Shown here: positions 38,087-46,670 of the stretch, piece after piece
Layout of the letters: each line of letters starts with the position of its first letter
How positions within the stretch are numbered: position 1 is the stretch's first letter
Program-made: the position numbers and the translations under genes
DNA from: Nocardia panacis
GTDB lineage: Bacteria; Actinomycetota; Actinomycetes; Mycobacteriales; Mycobacteriaceae
DNA length: 64,000 nt
NCBI RefSeq assembly: GCF_003598715.1
Contig: NZ_QZFU01000015.1
Span: forward strand, 1-64,000
Direction: 5' to 3'
The notes under the pieces: generated by a model
The model's database searches: none
Told to the model about the DNA's origin: nothing
What the model saw: the letters and a program-made list of their open reading frames with translations, nothing else

Positions 38087-38489
38087 GCCACGGTACCGCA
38101 GCGGGCTCGGGATTCTCGGTCAACCAACTATGCTCGGCCGCTTGAATATTCGGCGCCAACCGTCGATACAGTTCGATGCCCCGCTTGCTCAACTGCAACC
38201 GCACCCGCCGACGATCCTCCGCATCGACCTCGCGATAGACCAGCGCCCTGGTGACAAGTCGATCGATTACCCTCGTGAGGGTCGGCGCGGAGGTGAGCGT
38301 CCGCGACCGCAGCTCCGACATGGCCAATTCCGGCACCTCGGCCAGCGCCTCGATGACCAACCAATCGTCCACGCCGAGCTGCTCGGGCGCGAGCTGAGCC
38401 TCGATGGCGGCGCCGACCTGTCGCGCCGCCGTCATGACCCGCGCTGTGAGGGAGCGGCCGTCCGGAGGCGGGGCGGAATGCTGCGCCAT
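38064..38489 (-). CDS. MarR-family regulator next to amiC
   Basis: A 141-residue winged-helix regulator. Helices and wing: AMSELRSRTLTSAPTLTRVIDRLVTRALVYREVDAEDRRRV read in parts, where the DxRxxR wing is intact (DAEDRRRV). It is divergent from amiC with 110 bp between. In Rhodococcus nitrile-hydratase clusters an AmiC-like and a MarR-like protein jointly control expression (NhhC/NhhD, from memory), and the same pair occurs here. It is therefore the best candidate to control the amidase operon. It could instead control the ornithine cyclodeaminase-like gene, which it overlaps. Confidence 0.85.
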   Translation of the reverse strand: MAQHSAPPPDGRSLTARVMTAARQVGAAIEAQLAPEQLGVDDWLVIEALAEVPELAMSELRSRTLTSAPTLTRVIDRLVTRALVYREVDAEDRRRVRLQLSKRGIELYRRLAPNIQAAEHSWLTENPEPAAVPWLGAGFAR

Positions 38490-38599
38490 CGCAATCCTCT
38501 CGAAACCGTTGCGGGCGAGGCGAACGCCCTCGATACTTCAGGGGAAATGTTATCAGGCACCTTCGTTCGCATCCGCCCGCCGAACCCCGTGGACCGGGC

Positions 38600-39676
38600 G
38601 TGACCGGCGCGGCAGCCGCGCAGCGAGCGCGCGCCGAATCCTGGCGTATCGCCATGGTCGTGCCACTGCAGGGTCCGGCCGGGGTGTACGGGGCCTCCTG
38701 CGCGGCCGTCAGCGAACTCGCGGCACACGATCTCAACGAGCGCGGCGGCGTCCTGGGCCGCGAGGTGCAGATCGAACTGGTCGACGGCGGCGGACGTCCG
38801 GCGGCGGTGGCCGCGCGGGTGGCCCGGCTGGTGGCGGCGGGCCGGATCGACGCGGTCAGCGGCTGGCATATCTCCTCGGTGCGCCGCGCCCTGATTCCGG
38901 TGCTCGCGGACCGGGTGCCCTACGCCTACACCTCCCTCTACGAGGGCGGGGAACGGCACGCGGGCGTCTACTGCTGCGGCGAAACCCCGCGTCAGCAGTT
39001 GGAACCCGCGCTGCGCTGGCTGCGCGACAATGCCGGGACCAAACGCTGGTTCGTCGTCGGCGACAACTACGTGTGGCCGCAGCGCTCACTGGCCGCAGTC
39101 CGCGAATACGCCACCGAACTGGGTCTGCATCTGGTCGGCGGCGCCTTCGTCGAACTCGGCGGCGGCAATATGCGCCGGGTGGTGGATCGGGTGGCCCGCT
39201 CCGGCTGCGAGGCGGTGCTCATGCTGCTGGTCGGGCAGGACGCGGTGGAGTTCAACCGCGCCTTCGCCCAGCGCGGGCTTCAGGACAGCGTCCTGCGGTT
39301 CAGCCCGCTGATGGAGGAGAACATGCTGCTGGCCAGCGGGTACGACGCGACCCGAGGTCTGGTAGTCGCCTCCGGCTACTTTTCCTCGCTCGTGGACGGC
39401 AACGCGATGGAATTGGTTGGCCGCTACGCCGCGCTGCACGGCACCGTCGCGCCGGTGATCGGCGCGGCTGCCGAATCATGTTACGAAGGGGCGCAACTAC
39501 TTTCGACACTCGTCGCGCGCGCGGGCGATACGGTCGACCTGGGTCGCGATGCCGACGGTATCGCCTACGAGGGTCCGCGCGGGACCGTGGAATTCCGCGG
39601 ACGCGAAGCGCGCCAACGGATCCACCTCGCGGTGGCCAATGGTTTCGACTTCGATGTCATCACCACGCTGACCTAG
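38600..39676 (+). CDS. amiC: AmiC-like amide-sensing periplasmic-binding-fold protein
   Basis: A 358-residue type I periplasmic-binding-fold protein with no signal peptide, so it is cytosolic. It has WRIAMVVPLQGPAGVYGASC at the start, HDLNERGGVLGREV, and WFVVGDNYVWPQRSLAAVR, all as in Pseudomonas AmiC and urea/branched-chain amide receptors. AmiC binds amides and releases a regulator. The GTG start is at 38600. The 3' end overlaps the convergent amiB end by 4 nt. The partner regulator AmiR is missing from the window. Confidence 0.85.
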   Translation: MTGAAAAQRARAESWRIAMVVPLQGPAGVYGASCAAVSELAAHDLNERGGVLGREVQIELVDGGGRPAAVAARVARLVAAGRIDAVSGWHISSVRRALIPVLADRVPYAYTSLYEGGERHAGVYCCGETPRQQLEPALRWLRDNAGTKRWFVVGDNYVWPQRSLAAVREYATELGLHLVGGAFVELGGGNMRRVVDRVARSGCEAVLMLLVGQDAVEFNRAFAQRGLQDSVLRFSPLMEENMLLASGYDATRGLVVASGYFSSLVDGNAMELVGRYAALHGTVAPVIGAAAESCYEGAQLLSTLVARAGDTVDLGRDADGIAYEGPRGTVEFRGREARQRIHLAVANGFDFDVITTLT

Positions 39677-40683
39677 CGCACCACGGTTCGCCCATCGCGG
39701 ATCTCCGCGTGCAGGACCAGCGGCTCTCCCGGAACCCGCTGCCGCAGAATCGCTTCCGCGACCGGCTCGGCGAGCAACCTGCGCAGACCGCGTCGCAGTC
39801 CGCGCGCACCGTACACCGGGTCGAATCCGGTGCGGACCAACAGATCCGACACGCTCGCATCGCAATCCAGCCGCACCCCTTGCCGTTCGAGCCGCACCGC
39901 CAGTCGCTCGATCTCCAAGCGGGCCACCGAATGGGCAGTCGGCTCGTCGAAGCGATTGAGCACCACGATCTCGTCGATCCGGTTATAGAACTCCGGATCG
40001 AAATAATCCTCGACCGCCCGATGCACCACCGCCCGGTCGGCCGTCCGTCCGGCGCTCGCGCGCCGCAGCCGCCCGCGCAGGGAACGCTGTTCGCGCGCCA
40101 GCGCCACCGAACCGAGATTCGAGGTCAGGAAGACGTAGCTGTTGCGAAAGGAGATGCGCTCCTTGCCATTCGCCAGCCGCAACTCCCCCGTGTCGAGGAC
40201 GTGCAACAGTGCGCGCACCACCGTGGCATCGGCCTTCTCGATCTCGTCGAACAGCACGATGCCCGGCGTGTAGGGATCGCCTTCGATCACGCCCTTATCG
40301 AAGAGCGACAGTGATTCCTTGCTGCCCGCGTACCCCGGCGGCGCGCCGGTGAACGAGGCCGCGTAGTGCTCCTGCGCGAGCGCGTTCATATCGATGCGGC
40401 ACAGGTCCTCCGGCCCGGAGCGCAGGACCGCGGCGACCTGTCGCACCAGTTCGGTCTTGCCGACACCGGTCGGCCCGACCAGCAGAATGCTGGTCAGCGG
40501 CCGTTCCGGATCGGCGGCGCCGACGTGCGCGAGGGTGATGGCGCGCACGACGGCGTCGATCGCCTCGGGCTGGCCGAGGATGGCCGCACCCAGCCGCGCG
40601 GCCGGCCGCTCCCGGTCGAATCCCACTGGATCAGCGGCCTTGGCACGGTTCTGGTCGTGGAGCATATCGGTCAGGTACGGCAA
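39673..40683 (-). CDS. amiB: AmiB-like AAA+ ATPase (ClpB/ClpX-type module)
   Basis: A 336-residue single AAA+ module. Walker A is GPTGVGKTE (70-78). Walker B is GIVLFDEIEKAD. Sensor 1 is VFLTSNLGS, and a C-terminal ClpB D2-small domain ends the protein (FDPVYGARGLRRGLRRLLAEPVAE in parts). It has no N-terminal or protease-docking domain. In Pseudomonas the amiB gene between amiE and amiC codes for a similar ATPase of unclear role, perhaps amide uptake or folding. The start is TTG 40683, with ATG 40665 as alternative. It is the last gene of amiS-amiE-amiB. Confidence 0.85.
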   Translation of the reverse strand: MPYLTDMLHDQNRAKAADPVGFDRERPAARLGAAILGQPEAIDAVVRAITLAHVGAADPERPLTSILLVGPTGVGKTELVRQVAAVLRSGPEDLCRIDMNALAQEHYAASFTGAPPGYAGSKESLSLFDKGVIEGDPYTPGIVLFDEIEKADATVVRALLHVLDTGELRLANGKERISFRNSYVFLTSNLGSVALAREQRSLRGRLRRASAGRTADRAVVHRAVEDYFDPEFYNRIDEIVVLNRFDEPTAHSVARLEIERLAVRLERQGVRLDCDASVSDLLVRTGFDPVYGARGLRRGLRRLLAEPVAEAILRQRVPGEPLVLHAEIRDGRTVVR

Positions 40684-40692
40684 TGCGAATTC

Positions 40693-41730
40693 CTATGCCT
40701 CGTGGGTCTTCTCGATGGGGAGCGAACCGACGCGGCAGTCGGCGACGCCGACGGTGTCGCGGGTGATGGCCTCCACCCGCTGCTGCGCCTTGGCCGCGTC
40801 GGTGACCCAGAGTTGATAGAACTCGAACGGGCAGTCCGCGACGCCCTTGTCGCCGTCGCCCGCCGCGTGCACACCGGAGTAGCCGCGATGCAGCAGTTTG
40901 AACAGGTGATTCTGCGACTGGTCGTAGGTGCGCGCGTCGCGGATGGCCGAGATGGACAACTGCGCGTACTGGATGCCGTACTCCTCCTCACCGGTCTCGC
41001 CGAGGGTGCGCCCGTCGAAGCCGATGATCGACGAGTGGCCGAAATAGGAGTAGACGCCGTCGAATCCGGCGGCATTGGCCACCGCGACGTAGCAGTTGTT
41101 GGCCCATGCCATGGCCTTGGCCATGAGCACCTGCTGATCCTTGGCCGGATACATGTAGCCCTGGCAGCGCACGATGAGTTCCGCGCCCTTCATCGCGCAG
41201 TCGCGCCAGATCTCCGGGTAGTTGCCGTCATCGCAGATGATCAGCGAGACCTTCAGGCCCTTCGGGCCTTCGGTGACGTAGGTGGTGTCCCCCGGATACC
41301 ACCCCTCGATCGGGCACCAGGGCAGGATCTTCCGGTACTTCTGCACGATCTCGCCCTGATCGTTGATCAGGACGAGGGTGTTGTACGGAGGTTTGCGCGG
41401 ATGCTCCTCGTGCTGTTCGCCGGTGAGGGAGAACACGCCCCACACTCCCGCCTCGCGACAGGCGGCGGAGAAGATGGCCGTCTCCTCGCCGGGAATGGTG
41501 GCGGCGGTGGCGTACATCTCCTGCTCGTCGTACATGATGCCCTGGGTGGAGTACTCCGGGAACACCACCAGGTCCATACCGGGCAGGCCGGTCTTCATGC
41601 CGACCAGCATCTCGGCGATCTTCCTGGCGTTCTCGATGACCTCGGCCTTGGTGTGCAGCCGAGGCATCTTGTAGTTGACTACGGCCACGCCCACGGTATC
41701 GGGGCTGGAGGAGATGTCGCCGTGCCTCAT
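40693..41730 (-). CDS. amiE: Aliphatic amidase AmiE
   Basis: A 345-residue nitrilase-superfamily amidase that converts short aliphatic amides to acid and ammonia. The Glu-Lys-Cys triad falls at Glu59 (VFPEYS), Lys134 (YRKILPW) and Cys166 (LIICDDG), the same numbers as in the Pseudomonas enzyme. The family C-terminal extension with [16 protein letters not shown] is present. The ATG at 41730 overlaps the amiS stop by 4 nt. Product ammonia and the neighbouring channel suggest use of amides as nitrogen source. Confidence 0.97.
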   Translation of the reverse strand: MRHGDISSSPDTVGVAVVNYKMPRLHTKAEVIENARKIAEMLVGMKTGLPGMDLVVFPEYSTQGIMYDEQEMYATAATIPGEETAIFSAACREAGVWGVFSLTGEQHEEHPRKPPYNTLVLINDQGEIVQKYRKILPWCPIEGWYPGDTTYVTEGPKGLKVSLIICDDGNYPEIWRDCAMKGAELIVRCQGYMYPAKDQQVLMAKAMAWANNCYVAVANAAGFDGVYSYFGHSSIIGFDGRTLGETGEEEYGIQYAQLSISAIRDARTYDQSQNHLFKLLHRGYSGVHAAGDGDKGVADCPFEFYQLWVTDAAKAQQRVEAITRDTVGVADCRVGSLPIEKTHEA

Positions 41731-42356
41731 GATGGTGCTCCTTCGTATTCGGGTTGAGCGGCAAGGGAAGTCGTGCGGGCGCCCAGCATCCAGGCCAGGC
41801 CGATGAGTACGGCCAGACCGACCCCCCACCCGGCGGCCTGCGCGCCGGTGGGGTGAAAGTGCCCGGTCAGGGCGAGGAAGGCGGGCAGGGAACAGGTCGG
41901 CTGACTCAGCAGCACGGCGGTCCATCCGGCGAACCCGGTCAGTTTTTCCCGCCCGAGGCCGAGTACCAGGAAGAACAGTGCCCACAGCACCGCCCACGAC
42001 AACCAGATGACACCGAAGACCGGATCGTGGGAGATGCCGAAGGAGATACCGGCGTACACCACGGCCGCGACCGCGACGAAGGCGGAGAACCAGCCCAAAC
42101 CCTGTGGGGCGCAGTCGATATAGGTGCCGATGCCCACGTAGAGGTAGGTGAACCCGAACAGGTAGAGCCCGGAGGCGGCGAGCACCGCGGTTTGCTCGCC
42201 GTGGGCTTGGATCAGCAGCGCCGTCGGCACCACGCATTGCAGCGCGCCGACCAGCAGATTCATCACGGCTGCCGATCGATTCGGGACGATGCCCAAAAGC
42301 ATCAGCCCGTTGATCAGCAAGACGGCTCCGACATAGAGCAGACCGACATTGGCCAT
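41727..42356 (-). CDS. amiS: AmiS/UreI-family amide or urea channel
   Basis: A 209-residue membrane protein with six to seven helices. The family opening is [20 protein letters not shown], and a second block is [26 protein letters not shown]. AmiS/UreI proteins pass acetamide or urea across the membrane. The ATG at 42356 has AAGGTGG upstream. It is first in the amiS-amiE-amiB operon, directly behind the tandem palindromes at 42371-42397. Confidence 0.93.
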   Translation of the reverse strand: MANVGLLYVGAVLLINGLMLLGIVPNRSAAVMNLLVGALQCVVPTALLIQAHGEQTAVLAASGLYLFGFTYLYVGIGTYIDCAPQGLGWFSAFVAVAAVVYAGISFGISHDPVFGVIWLSWAVLWALFFLVLGLGREKLTGFAGWTAVLLSQPTCSLPAFLALTGHFHPTGAQAAGWGVGLAVLIGLAWMLGARTTSLAAQPEYEGAPS

Positions 42357-42370
42357 ACTCGGACCACCTT

Positions 42371-42397
42371 TTTCGCATGAAACTATTTCACGTGAAA
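42371..42397 (-). promoter_or_regulatory. Tandem TTTC-N4-GAAA operator before amiS
   Basis: TTTCGCATGAAA (42371-42382) and TTTCACGTGAAA (42386-42397) have the same arms and lie 15 bp centre to centre. The second is part of a perfect 14-bp palindrome (42385-42398). They sit 15-41 nt before the amiS start and probably bind a dimeric repressor. Confidence 0.75.
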
Positions 42398-42419
42398 TTA
42401 CGGTGGGGGCGAGGTCGTG

Positions 42420-42818
42420 TCAAGACTGAATTGTGACGACGACAACAATGTCGCCGTAGGGCGCACCACCGCGCAACAGGTGGCCGACCCAGTTGAAGAA
42501 CTTCGAAATCGGCACCTGCACACCATATTTCGCCTTGATAGCGGCCTGGACCCGATCGAAGACGGGACCGGAGGTGAACAATTGGGCCGTCCCCTGGACC
42601 GCTGTCGCCCCTGGCCGCGGCACACCGCGCTGATTGCAGGGCTGCACGACCACCCTCGAATCCCGCCGCAGCCGCTTGGCCTTGCCCGATGCGGACGAGG
42701 TCCAGAATCCGAGGGTGTTCGCCGCCAACGGCGTCATCCAGGTCGGCGTCGACACCGGCTCCCCCGAGCGCCGGTAGGTCGTGGTCAGGATGGTCTTCGC
42801 ATCGTCGAGGTCAGCCAT
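42420..42818 (-). CDS. PPOX-class F420- or flavin-dependent oxidoreductase, small split-barrel
   Basis: A 132-residue split beta-barrel protein of the pyridoxamine-oxidase-like class. It begins MADLDDAKTILTTTYRRSGEP, then VSTPTWMTPLAANTLGFWTS, the usual first strands. SGKAKRLRRDSRVVVQPC is the cofactor-phosphate region typical of actinobacterial F420 members. The reaction is unknown. It stands 26 bp upstream of the amiS operator on the same strand, so it may have its own promoter and read into amiS. Confidence 0.85.
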   Translation of the reverse strand: MADLDDAKTILTTTYRRSGEPVSTPTWMTPLAANTLGFWTSSASGKAKRLRRDSRVVVQPCNQRGVPRPGATAVQGTAQLFTSGPVFDRVQAAIKAKYGVQVPISKFFNWVGHLLRGGAPYGDIVVVVTIQS

Positions 42819-42853
42819 AGCAGCAGGCTACCGGCGAGCACCCCCGATTCGGA

Positions 42854-43993
42854 TCAACCGGCGAGGTGGCGCGCGATGACGAGTCGCTGGATCTGATTGG
42901 TGCCCTCGAAGATCTGCATCACCTTGGCCTCGCGCATATACCGCTCGACCGGGAAATCCATGGTGTAGCCCGCACCGCCGAAGACCTGAACGGCATCGGT
43001 GGTGACCTTCATGGCGGCATCGGTGGCGACCAGTTTGGCCACGCTGGCCTGGCGCGAATACGGCAGTCCGGCGTCACGGCGACGGGCGGCATCCAGATAG
43101 GTGGCACGGGCCGAATCGACCGCCGCCGCCATATCGGCCAGCACGAAACCCAGGCCCTGATGGTCGATGATGCGACGGCCGAACGCCTCGCGCTCCTTGG
43201 CGTAGGCCACCGCGTCATCCAGGGCGCGCTGCGCCAAACCCGTTGCCACCGCGGCGATTCCGAGTCGACCGGAATCGAGCGCACTGAAGGCGATGGCCAG
43301 CCCCTGACCGGGCTCGCCGATGCGGCGCTGCGCCGGGATCAGTGCGTCATCGTAGGAGGCGACGGTGGTGGGGACGGCGCGCAACCCCATCTTCTCCTCC
43401 GGCTTGCCGAAGGTCAGCCCCTCGGTATCGCCCGGCACCAAGAAGCACGACACACCCCGCGAACCCTCGCCCGTGCGCGCGAAAAGCGTGTAGTAGTCGG
43501 CCTTGCCGCCATTGGTGATCCACGATTTGGCCCCGGTGATCCGGTAGCCGTCCGGAACCTCCACCGCGCGGCAGCGCAGCGCCGCCGCATCCGAGCCGGT
43601 ATGCGGCTCCGACAGGCTGTACGCGCCGATCATGGTGCCCGACAGCATCTCCGGCAGCCACTGCCGCTTCTGCTCCTCGGTGCCGAAGACGAACAGCGGA
43701 TGACACGACAGGCTGTGCACGCTCACCGCGACGGCCACCGCCGCCCACCGCGCGCCCAACTCCTCGAGCACCTGCAGATACACCTCGTACGGCTGCCCGC
43801 CGCCGCCGAACTCCTCCGGATACGGCAGGCTCAGCAGCCCGGCCGCGCCGAGTGCGCGAAACGCCTCGGCGGGATAGCGCTCGTGCCGCTCGAACTCCAC
43901 CGCGTTCGGCTCGAGCACCTTGTCGGCGATCTCGCGGGTGAGTTCGAGGAGGTCGCGGGCCTCCTCGGTGGGCAGCATGCGGTCGACGGCCAT
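42854..43993 (-). CDS. Acyl-CoA dehydrogenase
   Basis: A 379-residue FAD enzyme that oxidises acyl-CoA to 2-enoyl-CoA. It has the YSLSEPHTGSDAAAL FAD-binding signature, GAKSWITNGG, and a catalytic Glu in IFEGTNQIQRLVIAR (QIFEGT). The length is usual. ATG 43993 was chosen because EARDLLELTREIADKVL follows; the frame is open to 44176 but would cross the operator. It is divergent from the TetR gene at 44065, with a perfect inverted repeat between, and so is probably its target. Confidence 0.95.
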   Translation of the reverse strand: MAVDRMLPTEEARDLLELTREIADKVLEPNAVEFERHERYPAEAFRALGAAGLLSLPYPEEFGGGGQPYEVYLQVLEELGARWAAVAVAVSVHSLSCHPLFVFGTEEQKRQWLPEMLSGTMIGAYSLSEPHTGSDAAALRCRAVEVPDGYRITGAKSWITNGGKADYYTLFARTGEGSRGVSCFLVPGDTEGLTFGKPEEKMGLRAVPTTVASYDDALIPAQRRIGEPGQGLAIAFSALDSGRLGIAAVATGLAQRALDDAVAYAKEREAFGRRIIDHQGLGFVLADMAAAVDSARATYLDAARRRDAGLPYSRQASVAKLVATDAAMKVTTDAVQVFGGAGYTMDFPVERYMREAKVMQIFEGTNQIQRLVIARHLAG

Positions 43994-44017
43994 ATCAAGA
44001 CAGTACAAACAACACCC

Positions 44018-44043
44018 AATTGCATGCAAGGCGGCATGCAATT
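44018..44043. promoter_or_regulatory. TetR-type operator, 10-bp inverted repeat
   Basis: AATTGCATGC (44018-44027) and GCATGCAATT (44034-44043) are perfect arms with a 6-nt spacer, in the 71-bp gap between the acyl-CoA dehydrogenase and TetR genes. It is the likely autoregulatory and target site of the TetR protein. Confidence 0.8.
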
Positions 44044-44064
44044 TCTCGGGGCTAAACTGGGGGT

Positions 44065-44673
44065 ATGGGCTCGCCACTACCACCGAACAAGCACCAGGAG
44101 AAGAGTCTGCGCACGCGCGCGCTACTACTGGACGCCGCCGTGGACAGCCTCGCCGACATCGGCTACGGCGGGGCATCCATCGCCGATATCACCGCCCGCG
44201 CCGGCGTCACCAGGGGCGCGCAGCTACACCACTTCCACACCCGGCAGGAATTGTTCGCCAGGGCCATCGGTCACCTGACCCAGCGTCAGCGCGAGGCCAT
44301 GCGGCGGCGGATCCGTTCGCTACCCGAAAACTCCACGGCCGGAGCGATTTTGGTGGAGCTGGTCACCGCCACCTTCGCGGGCAAGCTCGGACGAGCGGCC
44401 GTGGAGCTATACGTCGGGATCGCCAACGACCCGCCGCTGCGGCGCGAAATGCTGCGGGTGCAGCACGATCTCACGGCGGAGCTGCTCGACGCCTGCGCGG
44501 CGCGGATGGATTCCGCCATCACGCGCGAGAGGTTGGAATCGGCCTTCTGGCTGACCATCAATCTGGTGCGCGGGACCACGCTCGACGAGATGGTCGGACG
44601 GGATCGCGCGCGGCGCAAGCAGGTGCTCGCGGATTGGACGGAGTTGGCCGATCTCGCGCTGCGCGTGAACTGA
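44065..44673 (+). CDS. TetR-family regulator of the acyl-CoA dehydrogenase gene
   Basis: A 202-residue TetR protein. Residues 15-62 form the HTH: TRALLLDAAVDSLADIGYGG, then ASIADITARAGVTRGAQLHHF, a canonical TetR recognition helix. The C-terminal ligand domain is helical and unclassified. With the divergent acyl-CoA dehydrogenase and the operator between, it probably senses an acyl-CoA. The stop lies 2 nt before the convergent MFS gene. Confidence 0.9.
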   Translation: MGSPLPPNKHQEKSLRTRALLLDAAVDSLADIGYGGASIADITARAGVTRGAQLHHFHTRQELFARAIGHLTQRQREAMRRRIRSLPENSTAGAILVELVTATFAGKLGRAAVELYVGIANDPPLRREMLRVQHDLTAELLDACAARMDSAITRERLESAFWLTINLVRGTTLDEMVGRDRARRKQVLADWTELADLALRVN

Positions 44674-44675
44674 TG

Positions 44676-46040
44676 TCAACCGGCGGCGGATACCGGCACG
44701 GTCGCGACCACCCGAGGGCGGCAGGCCAATACCAGCAGTGCCCCGACAAGGGAGACCGCGCCGGTGAACAATGTCGCGTGATTCCATCCGGTGAACACCT
44801 CCGCCGAACCCGCCGGGCGCGCGGCGATCACGGACACCACGGTGACGCCGACCGCCGAACCCACATAGCGCGCGGTGTTATTGGCCCCGCTGCCGAGACT
44901 CCCCCGCCCTGCAGGCACCGAGGCGACCGCCTCCCGCCCCAGCGCGGCATTGACCACACCGCTCGCGATACCAATGAGGATCAAGCTGGGAACCATACGC
45001 TGCCAACCTGTTTCGGCTCCGAGTCCGAGCAGCGTCAACTGACCGACGCCGACCGCCGCCAGCCCGATGGCCAACTGCACCCGTCCCGACAGTTGAATTC
45101 GGCGGGCGAACAATGCGGTGACCACACTGGTCGCGGCCCAGGCGAAGATCAGCCACGCGCCCGCGAGTGTCGACATCCCCAGTGCCACACCGGCGAATCC
45201 GGCCAGGTAGGACATCATCGCGATCACACCGGCGCCGGTCATGAAGGCCGCACCGGAGGCGGCGAGGAAGGCGGGCTCGGTGAACAGCCGCAGGTCGAGC
45301 ATGGCGTGACTGCTCCGCCATTGGACCGCGACGAACGCCGCGAGCAACAGCACCGCGGCGACCGCGAGCAGCACGACGATCGGCCGAATCCCACCGGAGC
45401 GCCCCTCGATCAGGGCCGCCAGCAGCGCGCTCATTCCGCCCGCCAGCAGCAAGGTCCCCGCGATATCCAGCTTGGTCGCGTGGTCGGCGCGCGACTCCTC
45501 GATCAACCATCGCGCCGCGATGCCGACCAATGCCGCGAGGATCGCCGTCACGAAATATGGCGCACGCCAGTCGATCATGCGTCCCAGCACGGCGGCGAGC
45601 AACGGCCCCAAGGCGATTCCGCCGCCCACCGAGGCTCCCCACACGCCGCTGGCGGTGGCGCGCGCCGGTCCGGCCGGGAAAGCGTGCGCGATGAGTCCGA
45701 GACCGGCCGCGATCAGTGCCGCGCCGCCGACACCCTGTGCGATTCGCGCCAAGACGAAAAGCAGGGTCCCCGTGGCGAATTCGGCCGCGAAAGAGGCCAA
45801 AGCCAGCAGCACGGCGCCCCCGACGAAGGTGCGTCGGCGACCGAAGTCGTCGGCGATGGTGCCTGCGGAGAGCAGCGCGGCTCCGAGTCCGACGCTCATC
45901 GAGCTGAGAATCCAGGTGCGACCGGCGGCATCCGCGCCGAGGGCGAGCGCCGTCGGGTTGATGGCGGCCAGAGGGACGGTGAACGCGATCAGCGCGAGCA
46001 GTGTGCCCGCGCTCGCCACCAGAAGGGTGCGCGTGCGCAT
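44676..46040 (-). CDS. MFS drug/metabolite exporter (DHA2-like)
   Basis: A 454-residue membrane transporter with about 13-14 helices. Motif A is GTIADDFGRRRTFVGG after helix 2, and motif C-like GVWGASVGGGIALGPLL lies in helix 5. Both point to proton-driven export of drugs or toxic metabolites. The start is ATG 46040. It is divergent from the HxlR regulator, with two matched operators between, so it is probably induced by the compound that regulator senses. Confidence 0.9.
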   Translation of the reverse strand: MRTRTLLVASAGTLLALIAFTVPLAAINPTALALGADAAGRTWILSSMSVGLGAALLSAGTIADDFGRRRTFVGGAVLLALASFAAEFATGTLLFVLARIAQGVGGAALIAAGLGLIAHAFPAGPARATASGVWGASVGGGIALGPLLAAVLGRMIDWRAPYFVTAILAALVGIAARWLIEESRADHATKLDIAGTLLLAGGMSALLAALIEGRSGGIRPIVVLLAVAAVLLLAAFVAVQWRSSHAMLDLRLFTEPAFLAASGAAFMTGAGVIAMMSYLAGFAGVALGMSTLAGAWLIFAWAATSVVTALFARRIQLSGRVQLAIGLAAVGVGQLTLLGLGAETGWQRMVPSLILIGIASGVVNAALGREAVASVPAGRGSLGSGANNTARYVGSAVGVTVVSVIAARPAGSAEVFTGWNHATLFTGAVSLVGALLVLACRPRVVATVPVSAAG

Positions 46041-46063
46041 GGGTTCTAGCCTTTCTCCGACGT

Positions 46064-46125
46064 TTGGTCTGTTGACCGAACCATCAGAGCGTACGATCCC
46101 GTCGTCGGTCTGGTCAACAGACCAA
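46064..46125. promoter_or_regulatory. Pair of HxlR-type operators (GGTC-N4-GACC)
   Basis: TTGGTCTGTTGACC at 46064-46077 and its exact reverse complement at 46112-46125 lie in the 102-bp gap between the MFS and HxlR genes. Each contains GGTC-N4-GACC. The mirror placement suggests that the regulator represses both promoters. Confidence 0.8.
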
Positions 46126-46142
46126 TCGGGTACGCTGATCAT

Positions 46143-46670
46143 GTGGCACTCGGCGTCTACTACACCAAGCAGGACTGTTCGCTGGCCAGGGCGCTGGAGT
46201 TGGTCGGCGAGCGCTGGACCATGCTCATCATGCGCGACGCCTTCTGGGGCGTGCGCCGCTTCACCGACTTCGCCGAACACCTCGATATCTCCAAAGCCGT
46301 ACTCACCCAGCGGCTTTCCACACTGGTAACCGAGGGCCTGCTGGGCAGGCAGCCACACGGCGGGCGCGACGAGTACGTACTCACGGACCGGGGTCGGTCA
46401 CTGTGGCCCGCGCTCTACGCCCTGTCCCAGTGGGGGGAGGCGCACACCGCGCCCGAGGGCGGTCCGCGCCGGTTGTTCCTGCACGCCGAATGCGGCACGC
46501 GGGTGGACCCCACCGGCCACTGCGCCACCTGCCGACGCACTCCCGGCCCCGACGAACTCGAGATTCATCCGGGGCCGGGGGCCGATTTCACTGTTCGCGA
46601 CGATCCGGTGTCGCGCGCACTGCGGACACCGCACCGGCTACTGGAACCGCTCGATACACGGACCCATTAG
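46143..46670 (+). CDS. HxlR-family transcriptional regulator
   Basis: A 175-residue winged-helix regulator. The HxlR signature is complete: QDCSLARALELVGERWTMLI, then FTDFAEHLDISKAVLTQRLSTL and DEYVLTDRGRSLWPAL. The C-terminal extension has two CxxC-like Cys pairs (AECGT and CATCRR), which could bind zinc. The start is GTG at 46143. It is divergent from the MFS exporter and overlaps the end of the convergent membrane-protein gene by 4 nt. Confidence 0.9.
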   Translation: MALGVYYTKQDCSLARALELVGERWTMLIMRDAFWGVRRFTDFAEHLDISKAVLTQRLSTLVTEGLLGRQPHGGRDEYVLTDRGRSLWPALYALSQWGEAHTAPEGGPRRLFLHAECGTRVDPTGHCATCRRTPGPDELEIHPGPGADFTVRDDPVSRALRTPHRLLEPLDTRTH

